Part shown: one piece after another, positions 1-6,136 of the stretch
How the letters are laid out: each line of letters starts with the position of its first letter
Numbering within the stretch: position 1 is the first letter of the stretch
DNA from: Bacillota bacterium
GTDB taxonomy: Bacteria > Bacillota > Clostridia > Oscillospirales > Acutalibacteraceae
DNA: 10,051 nucleotides
Assembly (NCBI GenBank): GCA_009786275.1
Contig: WQTL01000459.1
Span: forward strand, 1 to 10,051
Reading direction: 5' to 3'
Made by a program: the position numbers and the translations under genes
Notes under the pieces: generated by a model
Databases searched by the model: none
Told to the model about the DNA's origin: nothing
The model's input: the letters and a program-made list of their open reading frames with translations, nothing else

Positions 1-2
1 CG

Positions 3-71
3 GGCCCGGGCCGCGTGCTGGAGCGGGGCGGGGAGGCGAGCAGCCCGCTGACGGGGTTTTTGGAGGACTGA
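3..71 (+). CDS. thiG: Thiazole synthase ThiG, C-terminal fragment
   Basis: This is the 3' end of a gene cut by the left edge of the window. In the frame starting at base 3 it encodes 22 residues and a TGA at 69-71. The visible tail reads GPGRVLERGGEASSPLTGFL and then ED. The ASSPLTGFL ending is the characteristic C-terminus of ThiG, the TIM-barrel enzyme that builds the thiazole phosphate ring of thiamine from deoxyxylulose 5-phosphate, ThiS thiocarboxylate and dehydroglycine. Dehydroglycine is the product of ThiH, which is encoded just downstream, so the context supports the call. The stop is one base before the next start codon. The fragment is short, and the identification rests on the tail motif plus the neighbours. 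Confidence 0.85.
   Translation, partial: GPGRVLERGGEASSPLTGFLED
62..66 (+). promoter_or_regulatory. Ribosome binding site of the methyltransferase gene
   Basis: GGAGG lies 6 bases before the ATG at 73. It sits inside the last codons of thiG, so the methyltransferase is probably translated from the thiG message. It fixes the ATG at 73 as the start. Confidence 0.75.
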
Positions 72-72
72 T

Positions 73-765
73 ATGCCCAACATCAACAATATCGTCGATT
101 TGTACGACATGCTCGACGCGCGTTTCCCCTCGGCCTCCTTCAATTGGATGTACGCCGACAGGCCGCGGCAGGCCCCCTTCATCGCACAGAACGAGCTGCC
201 AGACGAGAACTTGGCGGAGTTCCTCGAAACCTGCCCGATGCCCGCGCGCGCCCTGGAGCTCGGCTGCGGGGAGGGTCGCAACGCCATATACATGGCGGGC
301 CGGGGTATGGAAGTCACCGCGATTGATCTTTCTCCCGTTGCCATCAATCACGCGAGGAAGCTCGCCCGAAAGCGTAAAACGAACGTAGAGTTTCTGGCTA
401 AGAACATCTTTCAGATTGATTTGGAACACCACGGCTATGATTTTGTGTACGACAGCGGGTGCTTTCACCATTTGACGCCCCACAGGCGGCTGAGCTACCT
501 GGATTTGCTGGAATATGCCCTCGTGCCCGGCGGCTATTTCGGCCTGACCTGCTTCGCCTGGGGCGAGAACTGCGCCGACGAGGTGGACGACTGGGCGTTC
601 TACGACGGCAGGCATGTGGGCGCGGCATTCACGGAGGAACGGCTGCGCGATTTTTTCGGCGGCATGTTCGACATGATATACATTAGAAAGTGCAGAGATG
701 GCATTCCGGGGACCATTCAGGGCCTGGAATTCATGTGGGCCTGCCTGTTCAGAAAGAAACTATGA
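73..765 (+). CDS. Class I SAM-dependent methyltransferase between thiG and thiH
   Basis: This 230-residue protein is a Rossmann-fold methyltransferase that should transfer a methyl group from S-adenosylmethionine to an unknown substrate. Residues 61-70 (LELGCGEGRN) are motif I, the glycine-rich SAM loop. AIDLSP at 83-88 supplies the acidic residue that normally binds the ribose hydroxyls. YDFVYDSGCFHHL (122-134) is the motif IV region and PGGYF (152-156) precedes the late strands. It resembles small uncharacterised methyltransferases of Bacillota with the same DSGCFHHL-PHRR stretch. No signal peptide or membrane segment is visible, so it should be cytoplasmic. It begins one base after thiG and its TGA overlaps the thiH ATG (ATGA, 762-765), indicating translational coupling. 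A methyltransferase is not a recognised part of thiazole synthesis, so its role here is unknown. Confidence 0.88.
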   Translation: MPNINNIVDLYDMLDARFPSASFNWMYADRPRQAPFIAQNELPDENLAEFLETCPMPARALELGCGEGRNAIYMAGRGMEVTAIDLSPVAINHARKLARKRKTNVEFLAKNIFQIDLEHHGYDFVYDSGCFHHLTPHRRLSYLDLLEYALVPGGYFGLTCFAWGENCADEVDDWAFYDGRHVGAAFTEERLRDFFGGMFDMIYIRKCRDGIPGTIQGLEFMWACLFRKKL

Positions 766-1910
766 AGCAAACCGCCTTCCCCCCCATGGCCTATCAGCCC
801 GGCATGGAGGCCATCGATTCAAATATCATGGAGCGTGTTCTGGAACGGACGCGCGGCTTTTCCCCGGAAAAATACACGATTGACGCTGTTCGTGCGGCCT
901 TGCGGACACAGACGCGGAGCGCCGAAAGCTTCGCGGCGCTGCTCTCCCCCGCCGCCGAGCCTCTGCTGGAGGACATCGCCCAAGCCGCGCGGCGTGAAAC
1001 CCGGCGGTGGTTCGGCAACGGCGTGGGGCTGTTCACGCCGCTTTACATCGCGAATTACTGCGAAAACCGCTGCACCTACTGCGGCTTCAGCAGCCACCAA
1101 AAGATCAAGCGCGGCAAGCTGAGCATGGACGAGCTGCGCCGCGAGGCCGAAGCCATCGCCGCCACGGGCCTGCGCGAGCTGCTGGTGCTTACCGGCGAGT
1201 GCCGCGCCGCCGGCAGCGTGGCATACATCGGCGAGGCCTTGGCGCTGCTCAAGGACTATTTCGGCGTGCTGGGCCTCGAAATCTACCCGCTGAACGTGGA
1301 CGAATATCGCTTTTTGCGCGATTGCGGCGCGGATTACGTGAGCGTATACCAGGAGACCTACGACCCTATTTTGTATGAAAAAGTGCACCCGTTGGGCCCA
1401 AAACGCTGCTACCCCTACCGGTTTCACGCGCAGGAGCGGGCGCTGCTGGGGGGCATGCGCGGCGTGGCCTTCGGCTCGCTGCTGGGTCTGGGCGACTTCC
1501 GCCGGGACGCCTTCGCTGCGGGTTTTCATGCATATTGCATACAGAAAGCGTATCCGCAGGCGGAAATTTCGTTTTCTTTCCCAAGATTGCGCCCCGCGGG
1601 CAACATAACCGAGTTCGCCGCTATCACCGAGCGGCAGCTGCTGCAGATCATGCTGGCCTACCGGCTGTTCCTGCCCTTCGCGGGGATTACCATCTCCACG
1701 CGGGAGCGGCCGAGCTTCCGGGACGCCGTGGCGGGCCTGGTTGCCACGAAGATGTCCGCGGGGGTGAGCGTGGGCGTGGGGGGCCACGACGGGGAGGCCA
1801 AGGGCGACCCGCAGTTCATGATCGCGGATGGGCGCAGCGTGGCGCAGGTGCGTGAAATGCTTGCCTGTCAAGGCCTCCAGGCCGTGATGATCGACTATGT
1901 GGGAGTGTAA
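762..1910 (+). CDS. thiH: 2-iminoacetate synthase ThiH (radical SAM tyrosine lyase)
   Basis: ThiH cleaves tyrosine by radical SAM chemistry, giving dehydroglycine (2-iminoacetate) for ThiG and p-cresol as by-product. The 382-residue length matches the family (E. coli ThiH is about 377). The cluster-binding motif NYCENRCTYCGF has Cys100, Cys104 and Cys107 in CX3CX2C spacing. Family signatures follow in order: LTGE (143-146), YQETYDPILYEKVHP (196-210), FSFPRLRPAGN (271-281), GITISTRERPSFRD (308-321) and MSAGVSVGVGGH (331-342). The enzyme is oxygen-sensitive and cytoplasmic, so its use in place of ThiO suggests an anaerobe. The ATG at 762 overlaps the upstream stop; AGAAAG at 751-756 is only a weak ribosome site, so translation probably depends on coupling. 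The reading frame stays open further upstream, but that part merely overlaps the methyltransferase gene. MAYQPG at 786 is a possible later start. Confidence 0.96.
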   Translation: MKQTAFPPMAYQPGMEAIDSNIMERVLERTRGFSPEKYTIDAVRAALRTQTRSAESFAALLSPAAEPLLEDIAQAARRETRRWFGNGVGLFTPLYIANYCENRCTYCGFSSHQKIKRGKLSMDELRREAEAIAATGLRELLVLTGECRAAGSVAYIGEALALLKDYFGVLGLEIYPLNVDEYRFLRDCGADYVSVYQETYDPILYEKVHPLGPKRCYPYRFHAQERALLGGMRGVAFGSLLGLGDFRRDAFAAGFHAYCIQKAYPQAEISFSFPRLRPAGNITEFAAITERQLLQIMLAYRLFLPFAGITISTRERPSFRDAVAGLVATKMSAGVSVGVGGHDGEAKGDPQFMIADGRSVAQVREMLACQGLQAVMIDYVGV

Positions 1911-1916
1911 AGGGCA

Positions 1917-2447
1917 ATGCTTGAAATCGCGATTACAAATCGGCATATCTGTAAAGGAAATTACTTTACGCAGATCGAAAAAGTGGCCTCCCAAAGGCCT
2001 TTCGCGGTTTTGCTGCGGGAAAAAGACCTGGATTTCGACAAGTATATGACCTTGTCAAATGAGGCAAATCGCATCTGCGCGGCACACGATGTACCATTGA
2101 TCGCCCACACGTACGCTGTGCCGGGAATCCCCCGCCTGCATGTGCCCTTTGCCCTGGCGAATGAAGCGCTGGCACGTAAATATCAGCTTAGTGTTTCAGT
2201 CCATTCACCGGAGGAGGCGCGGCGGGCCGAGGCCATGGGGGCGGATTTTGTGATTGCGGGCCACATTTTCGCCACCGGCAGCAAGCCGGGCGTGCCGCCC
2301 CGGGGGCTTGGATTTCTGCGGGAGGTTTGCGGCAGCGTGCGCATCCCCGTGTTCGCGATTGGCGGTATTACTGTGGAGAATGCACAGCCATGCCTGGGCG
2401 CGGGCGCGGCAGGCATATGCAGAATGTCCTATTGGATGGGGATATAA
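1917..2447 (+). CDS. tenI: TenI-like thiazole tautomerase (ThiE/TenI fold)
   Basis: This 176-residue protein has the ThiE/TenI TIM-barrel pattern: AITNRH (5-10), LLREKD (32-37), SVSVHSPEEARRAEAMGAD (92-110), GHIFATGSKPG (115-125) and AIGGIT (147-152). His116 in GHIFAT matches the position of the catalytic His122 of B. subtilis TenI (as I recall it), which converts the ThiG product to the aromatic thiazole carboxylate phosphate. ThiE proteins usually have another residue there, such as the A in GAVFGT of the second copy in this window. The INDR segment typical of ThiE is replaced by IAHTYA (62-67). A place next to thiG and thiH fits the tautomerase role. The C-terminus stops soon after the phosphate-binding strand, so it is about 25-30 residues shorter than typical TenI. 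The ATG is 6 bases after thiH, with only AGGG and a short spacer as ribosome site. Residual synthase activity cannot be excluded. Confidence 0.8.
   Translation: MLEIAITNRHICKGNYFTQIEKVASQRPFAVLLREKDLDFDKYMTLSNEANRICAAHDVPLIAHTYAVPGIPRLHVPFALANEALARKYQLSVSVHSPEEARRAEAMGADFVIAGHIFATGSKPGVPPRGLGFLREVCGSVRIPVFAIGGITVENAQPCLGAGAAGICRMSYWMGI
2434..2441 (+). promoter_or_regulatory. Ribosome binding site of the vanW-family gene
   Basis: GGATGGGG lies inside the last codons of tenI, 7 bases before the ATG at 2449. It supports starting the VanW-family protein at 2449 rather than at the in-frame upstream codons that lie within tenI. Confidence 0.6.
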
Positions 2448-2448
2448 C

Positions 2449-3282
2449 ATGCCAAGGAAACTGTTTTGCGAGCTGGGACCCTGGGCCTATCGGATCTCGC
2501 TGTGGAAGGTGTGCGCGCTGCGGCATCTGCGCAACCTGCGCAGTCATGATAATATTGCCCGCGAGCGCTGCTGCGAGCCGCTGCCCTGCCTGGTTTACGC
2601 GCACAAATCGCTCATCCGCCGCCGGCTGGGCGAGGTCGATATGCGCCTGCAGGAGAACAAGGCGGTGAACTTGGGGCTGGCCGCGCCGAAAATCGACGGC
2701 ATCCTCATCCGCCCCGGCGAGACCTTTTCGTTCTGGGCACTGGTGGGCAACACCACGGCGCGCAGGGGATACCTGGACGGCCTGACGCTCTCGAAGGGCC
2801 GGGCCTTCGCGGGCGTGGGCGGCGGCCTGTGCCAGCTGTCGAACCTGCTGCACTGGATGGCCCTGCACAGCCCCCTCGAGATCGCCGAGCACCACCACCA
2901 CGATGCCTACGACCTCTTTCCGGATTTCGGGCGGCAGGTGCCCTTCGGCTGCGGCACGTCGATCCAATACAACAACCTCGATTACCGGCTCCGCAACGGC
3001 ACGGACAACACCTTCCAAATCCGGGTGTGGACGAACGAAACCCACCTGTGCGGGGAACTGCGTGCGGAAAGGCCCTTGCCTTGGCGGTGGCACATTAAAG
3101 AGATAAACAGCCGGTTTGTTCGTGAAGGCGATGGCCTTTACAGGGAGAACGCCATCGAGCGCCGGACCGTGGACCCCGTGACAGGAAAGACTTGCGCGGC
3201 TGAGGTGATACGCCGCAGCCACGCAAAGGTGATGTATGATGAAAAGTATATCACTTGTCAGATAGCGCGGCTTCCATCGTGA
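2449..3282 (+). CDS. VanW family protein
   Basis: This 277-residue protein carries the full VanW domain: IRPGETFSFWALVGNTTARR (87-106), GYLDGLTLSKGRAFAGVGGG (107-126), LCQLSNLLHWMALHSPLEI (127-145), EHHHHDAYDLFPDFGR (147-162), PFGCGTSIQYNNLDYR (165-180) and a FQIRVWT strand (189-195). VanW was named from the vanB vancomycin-resistance cluster, but its biochemical role is not established, and VanW proteins are common in Bacillota without any resistance genes. The length is close to that of the vanB-type protein. No signal peptide, membrane segment or added domain is visible. It starts one base after the tenI stop and looks like the last gene of the thiazole operon. Its final 32 bases overlap a gene on the opposite strand. 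Nothing here indicates vancomycin resistance; no van ligase or sensor gene is present. Confidence 0.92.
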   Translation: MPRKLFCELGPWAYRISLWKVCALRHLRNLRSHDNIARERCCEPLPCLVYAHKSLIRRRLGEVDMRLQENKAVNLGLAAPKIDGILIRPGETFSFWALVGNTTARRGYLDGLTLSKGRAFAGVGGGLCQLSNLLHWMALHSPLEIAEHHHHDAYDLFPDFGRQVPFGCGTSIQYNNLDYRLRNGTDNTFQIRVWTNETHLCGELRAERPLPWRWHIKEINSRFVREGDGLYRENAIERRTVDPVTGKTCAAEVIRRSHAKVMYDEKYITCQIARLPS

Positions 3283-3727
3283 GCATCTGCGGCAGCAGCC
3301 CGTGCCTTGCGTAGAATCGCTGTGCGCCCAGATTGTCCGGCAGTACGCTCAGCCGCAGATATTCCCCGCCGCGGGCCCGCGCCCAGGCCTTCGAGGCCGC
3401 CATCAATGCTGTTCCGATTTTCTGCCCGCGTAAATCCTCGCGCACGACGAAGTCATTTAAATAGCCGAATTTGCAGGGCACCAGCACGGGGATGTCGCTG
3501 GTCCACTTGAGGGAAACCTGGGAGAACCCCGCGATTTCGCCGTCCAGTTCCGCGAGCAAAAAATCGGAATTCTCCCCCTCGATCAGCCCGAGCAGGAACT
3601 CGTCCGAACGCTCGCCGCGCCGGAAATGCTGCGGCTGCGATTGCACCGCGTGGGTGTCCAGCTGCCAATACAGCGCGCGGATGGCCGCGAGGTCGCCGCT
3701 TGAATGGATAGCGGTGCGGATGGTCAT
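3251..3727 (-). CDS. GNAT family N-acetyltransferase
   Basis: This 158-residue protein has the layout of a Gcn5-related acetyltransferase, which moves an acetyl group from acetyl-CoA to an amine. The N-terminal part holds FLLAELDGEIAGF (56-68), the usual strand 2-3 pair. VVREDLRGQKIGTALM (94-109) is motif A, with an R-G-Q-K-I-G CoA pyrophosphate loop. Residues 121-145 contain strand 5 (YLRLSVL) and NLGAQRFYARHGL, the motif B segment. The substrate is unknown. The ATG at 3727 overlaps the upstream TGA by four bases (ATGA), and GGAG at 3736-3739 is a reasonable ribosome site. It appears to be the last gene of the minus-strand operon. Its final 32 bases overlap the end of the vanW-family gene on the other strand. 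Confidence 0.88.
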   Translation of the reverse strand: MTIRTAIHSSGDLAAIRALYWQLDTHAVQSQPQHFRRGERSDEFLLGLIEGENSDFLLAELDGEIAGFSQVSLKWTSDIPVLVPCKFGYLNDFVVREDLRGQKIGTALMAASKAWARARGGEYLRLSVLPDNLGAQRFYARHGLLPQMLTMEAALSDK

Positions 3728-4428
3728 GGCGACATCTCCAAAGCCTCATTGTAGATTTTGAACCCCAATGAGGTATACAGTTCCCGCGTGCCCTCGTTGC
3801 CGGCCCGCAGGGTGACGATCTCCGCGCCGCGGGCGAAGGCGTCCGCAATCGCCGCCGCGCACACGCCGCTGGCCAGGCCCTGCCGCCGGTGCGTCTTTTC
3901 TGTCGCCACAAATTCCAGCGATGCGTTCGCGCCATCGGTCATAATGGCTGCCGTGGCCGCGATTTGTCCGTCGACCTCAATAAAGTAACAACGCAGTGCC
4001 CCGCGCTGGCACAGGGGATAGTGATACTGCGGGTGTATACAGGCATACGCGACGTCGAAGCCGCCGTTCGCAGACGCCGCCCAGCGCGCGAAATCCTCCG
4101 GGGTTTCGGCCCGCCGGGCGAACTTTGCTTTTTCGTGAGCGATCATCTCCCCGGGGAAAGCGGCCATGTAGAGCTCGTCCCCGGGTTTTTGCGTCTGTAA
4201 AGGCCACCAAACAGGCATCTTTAAGCGTTTGATCTTTCGAATGATCTTCTTATCAAGGCGCTCCGGCCGCACGTCGCAGATAAACTTGATGCCCTGCTCG
4301 CCCTTTTTGGGGCGGATAATGCGGTACACCCCGTTGTCAATGGACTCCATGTGCGGCGCCTCGCCGAACATGCGTATGTAATTGTTCGCGCCGTCATCCA
4401 CGCGTTTGATAATTTCCCGGCCGGTCAT
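3724..4428 (-). CDS. GNAT family N-acetyltransferase with N-terminal extension
   Basis: This 234-residue protein has its GNAT domain in the C-terminal half: YFIEVDGQIAATAAIM (148-163), then LEFVATEKTHRRQGLASGVC (171-190) as motif A with an R-R-Q-G-L-A acetyl-CoA loop, and GTRELYTSLGFKIYNEAL (213-230) as motif B. Residues 1-140 form a separate region of unrecognised function containing MPVWWPLQTQKP (71-82). Small proteins of this shape are frequent in Bacillota and usually unassigned; the acceptor is unknown. The start at 4428 is 4 bases past the preceding SnoaL-like gene, with GGG and a 7-base spacer (AAAGGG at 4436-4441). Its stop overlaps the next GNAT gene. The two acetyltransferases differ in length and in the loop sequences, so they are neighbours rather than recent duplicates. 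Confidence 0.86.
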   Translation of the reverse strand: MTGREIIKRVDDGANNYIRMFGEAPHMESIDNGVYRIIRPKKGEQGIKFICDVRPERLDKKIIRKIKRLKMPVWWPLQTQKPGDELYMAAFPGEMIAHEKAKFARRAETPEDFARWAASANGGFDVAYACIHPQYHYPLCQRGALRCYFIEVDGQIAATAAIMTDGANASLEFVATEKTHRRQGLASGVCAAAIADAFARGAEIVTLRAGNEGTRELYTSLGFKIYNEALEMSP

Positions 4429-4432
4429 GCCA

Positions 4433-4885
4433 TCACCCTTTCTTTGCGGGCGTTATATTCAGCGCGCCGATTTGCCGCAGCATCCCGAAGGCGTCGAGAA
4501 ATACCCAGTGCTCTGCGATCTTTTCACCCTCAAAGCGCGAAATGTACAGGTTTTCGTAGGTCAGGCGCTTGCCTGTCGGGGGAATCCCGAACCAGGGGCC
4601 GCTGTGCGTTGCCTCGGCGATGCAATAGGTGAATGCCATGTCGCCCTCCGCGAGTTGCATTTTGACCGTCTGATGCTTGTCCGGCAGCCCGGGAATGCCT
4701 CTGCGTATGGATTGGCCGAGCATGTCAAGCGTCACCTTGTAAATTCTTTCCTTGCCGTCCCCGTTGTTGAAGCCCTCGTGGACGGTATAATTGTCGTGGA
4801 AAAACGCGGCGATACCCTCGTCGGCATGGCTGTTGAGGGCGTCGATCAGCAGCCGGTGGATCTCCTTCATGCGGTCGGTCGTCAT
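4433..4885 (-). CDS. SnoaL-like ester cyclase family protein
   Basis: This 150-residue protein belongs to the NTF2-like/SnoaL fold. GIPPTGKRLTYENLYISRFEG (100-120) and KIAEHWVFLDAFGMLRQIGAL (122-142) are the typical signatures of the SnoaL-type ester cyclase group, including the E-HW pair near the C-terminus. The family is named after polyketide cyclases, but many members in non-producing bacteria have no known substrate. No polyketide genes are seen here, so cyclase chemistry should not be assumed. An in-frame extension up to 4984 lies within the upstream phosphatase gene and is unlikely; the ATG at 4885 has AGGGGG (4894-4899) 8 bases before it. The ATG overlaps the TGA of the upstream gene (4882-4885), so the two are probably translationally coupled. 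Confidence 0.88.
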   Translation of the reverse strand: MTTDRMKEIHRLLIDALNSHADEGIAAFFHDNYTVHEGFNNGDGKERIYKVTLDMLGQSIRRGIPGLPDKHQTVKMQLAEGDMAFTYCIAEATHSGPWFGIPPTGKRLTYENLYISRFEGEKIAEHWVFLDAFGMLRQIGALNITPAKKG

Positions 4886-5535
4886 AGGTGCAGCCCCCTT
4901 ATGTTCTCCTCGATAGCCTGCGCACGCAGCTCGGCGGGCAGATGGCTCAAATCGTTCGTGCAGTACAGCCACACGCGCCGCCACTGCGGGGCGTCGTCGC
5001 CGAGGAAGATAATCCGCGTCAGGCCCGTGTTGTCCTGCCCGAAGCGGAACAGGTGGTCCGGCGCGGGCAGGCCCAGCAGGGCCATGAGCAGCCTGTTGTT
5101 GAACGCGGCATGGGCGGTCACAAGCACGCGCGCGCCCTCCGGCGACTGCTCGCGAATCAATGCGGCCACCCTCTGTGCGCGCAAATGAATCTCCTCCGGG
5201 GACTCCTTGCCCCAGTCGCCGATTTCCATCAAGTCACGCGGGACGATCAAAGGCACGGGCCCCGGTTGGCGGCCGATGATCGCCTGGGCCGTCGCCCGCG
5301 CGCGCGCCATGGGGCTGCAATAGACCGCGTCGAAGGGCGTCTGCGCCAGGCTCTCCCCCAGCAGCGCGGCCTGGCGTTCGCCCAGGGGCGTCAGACGCCA
5401 GTCGTCCTCCAGCAGGCCGGTCTCGCAGCCGGGCGGGCGCTGCGAAACCGGCAGGCAATCCAGCTCCACGCCATCGATGAGGAACTGCCCGTAGGACTGC
5501 CCGTGGCGGACCAAATACAAATCAAGGACAATCAT
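4882..5535 (-). CDS. Histidine phosphatase family protein, copy B
   Basis: This 217-residue protein belongs to the phosphoglycerate mutase-like histidine phosphatase superfamily. YLVRHGQSYGQ (7-17) carries the phospho-accepting His11 in the RHG motif. Arg78 and Arg80 (MARARAT) lie in the phosphate pocket region, Glu104 (LMEIGDWG) is the likely acid, and His142 (VTAHAAFNN) is the second catalytic histidine. The usual GG after that histidine is AA here. The paralogue encoded just upstream shares most of its sequence. This copy has a longer loop after GQSYGQ and a longer C-terminus (IRGLHL). The substrate is unknown; the family includes mutases, alpha-ribazole phosphatase and broad phosphatases. 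The start at 5535 has GAGGAG (5546-5551) 10 bases before it and lies one base past the upstream stop. Confidence 0.9.
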   Translation of the reverse strand: MIVLDLYLVRHGQSYGQFLIDGVELDCLPVSQRPPGCETGLLEDDWRLTPLGERQAALLGESLAQTPFDAVYCSPMARARATAQAIIGRQPGPVPLIVPRDLMEIGDWGKESPEEIHLRAQRVAALIREQSPEGARVLVTAHAAFNNRLLMALLGLPAPDHLFRFGQDNTGLTRIIFLGDDAPQWRRVWLYCTNDLSHLPAELRAQAIEENIRGLHL

Positions 5536-6112
5536 ATCACAGGTTCTCCTCAATGGTTTGCGCACGCAGATCTGTGGGTAAATGGCTCAGGTCGTTCATG
5601 CGGTACAGGCGCGGGGGTTCCCCTTCGGCAAAAACGACGCGCGATAAAGCCGTGTTGTCCTGACTGAAGCGCCAGGATGTTGTCTCCTCCGCGGGCAGGC
5701 CCATCAGGACCATGAGCAGCCGGTTGTTGATGCCCCCGTGTGCGGCGACCAGAATGCGCGAGCCCGCCGGTGACTGCTCACGTATCGCCGCGACGACACG
5801 CTGCGCCCGTTCGTAAATCTCCCCCAGGGTTTCGTTGCCCCAGTCTCCTACTTCCAGCAGATCGCGCATAGGATACAAAGGCACGGGTTCCGGTTGCCGG
5901 TCGATGATCGCCCGGACCGTCGCCCGCGCGCGCTCCAGTGAGCTGCAATAGATCGCGTCGAACGGGATATCCGCCAGGGATTCGCCCAGCATTTCGGCCT
6001 GTTGGCAGCCCAGGGGCGTTAGCCGCCAGTCGAACGCCATCAGGCCGGTCTCGCAGTCGGGCGGCATGTCGTCCAGCGTGGCGGTCTGCCCGTAGGACTG
6101 CCCGTGGCGGAC
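5485..6112. repeat. Direct repeat pair from phosphatase gene duplication
   Basis: A 27-base stretch is identical at 5485-5511 and 6086-6112, in the codons for the catalytic RHGQSYGQ segment of the two tandem histidine phosphatase genes. Similar but shorter matches occur at their 3' ends, near 4915-4950 and 5555-5590. This is the footprint of a tandem gene duplication rather than an independent repeat element. The exact match could support recombination that removes one copy. Confidence 0.8.
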
Positions 6113-6136
6113 GAGATAGAGATCCAAGGTGGTCAT
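5537..6136 (-). CDS. Histidine phosphatase family protein, copy A
   Basis: This 199-residue protein is the more canonical of two tandem histidine phosphatases. RHG at 10-12 supplies the nucleophilic His11; Arg69 and Arg71 (LERARAT), Glu95 (LLEVGDWG) and His133 (VAAHGGINN) complete the expected active site. The C-terminal region (MNDLSHLPTDLRAQTIEENL) is nearly repeated in the next gene. The enzyme should be cytoplasmic and act on a phosphorylated small molecule, which I cannot name. Location downstream of thiC makes a thiamine-related phosphate one possible guess, but nothing in the sequence proves it. The ATG at 6136 follows GAGGA (6143-6147) by 6 bases and overlaps the upstream TGA as ATGA (6133-6136). 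The frame extends upstream to 6199, but that part is the end of the preceding gene. Confidence 0.9.
   Translation of the reverse strand: MTTLDLYLVRHGQSYGQTATLDDMPPDCETGLMAFDWRLTPLGCQQAEMLGESLADIPFDAIYCSSLERARATVRAIIDRQPEPVPLYPMRDLLEVGDWGNETLGEIYERAQRVVAAIREQSPAGSRILVAAHGGINNRLLMVLMGLPAEETTSWRFSQDNTALSRVVFAEGEPPRLYRMNDLSHLPTDLRAQTIEENL

Noticed and set aside
819..1994. 391-codon open frame on the minus strand opposite thiH
   Set aside because: It is antisense to a well-supported ThiH with intact motifs. The translation is repetitive in A/Q/R and has no recognisable domain, as expected for shadows in GC-rich DNA.
2254..2448. Upstream extension of the VanW-family protein
   Set aside because: This segment is tenI in another frame; the ATG at 2449 has its own ribosome site and matches the family start.
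2368..3222. 284-codon open frame on the minus strand opposite the vanW-family gene
   Set aside because: It mirrors a gene with clear VanW motifs, has low-complexity composition and lacks a ribosome site.
2449..3282. Vancomycin resistance locus
   Set aside because: Only a VanW-family protein is present. No ligase, dehydrogenase, dipeptidase or two-component system genes are seen, and VanW alone does not imply resistance.
4433..4885. Polyketide biosynthesis gene
   Set aside because: The SnoaL-like fold is widespread, and no polyketide synthase or tailoring genes are nearby.
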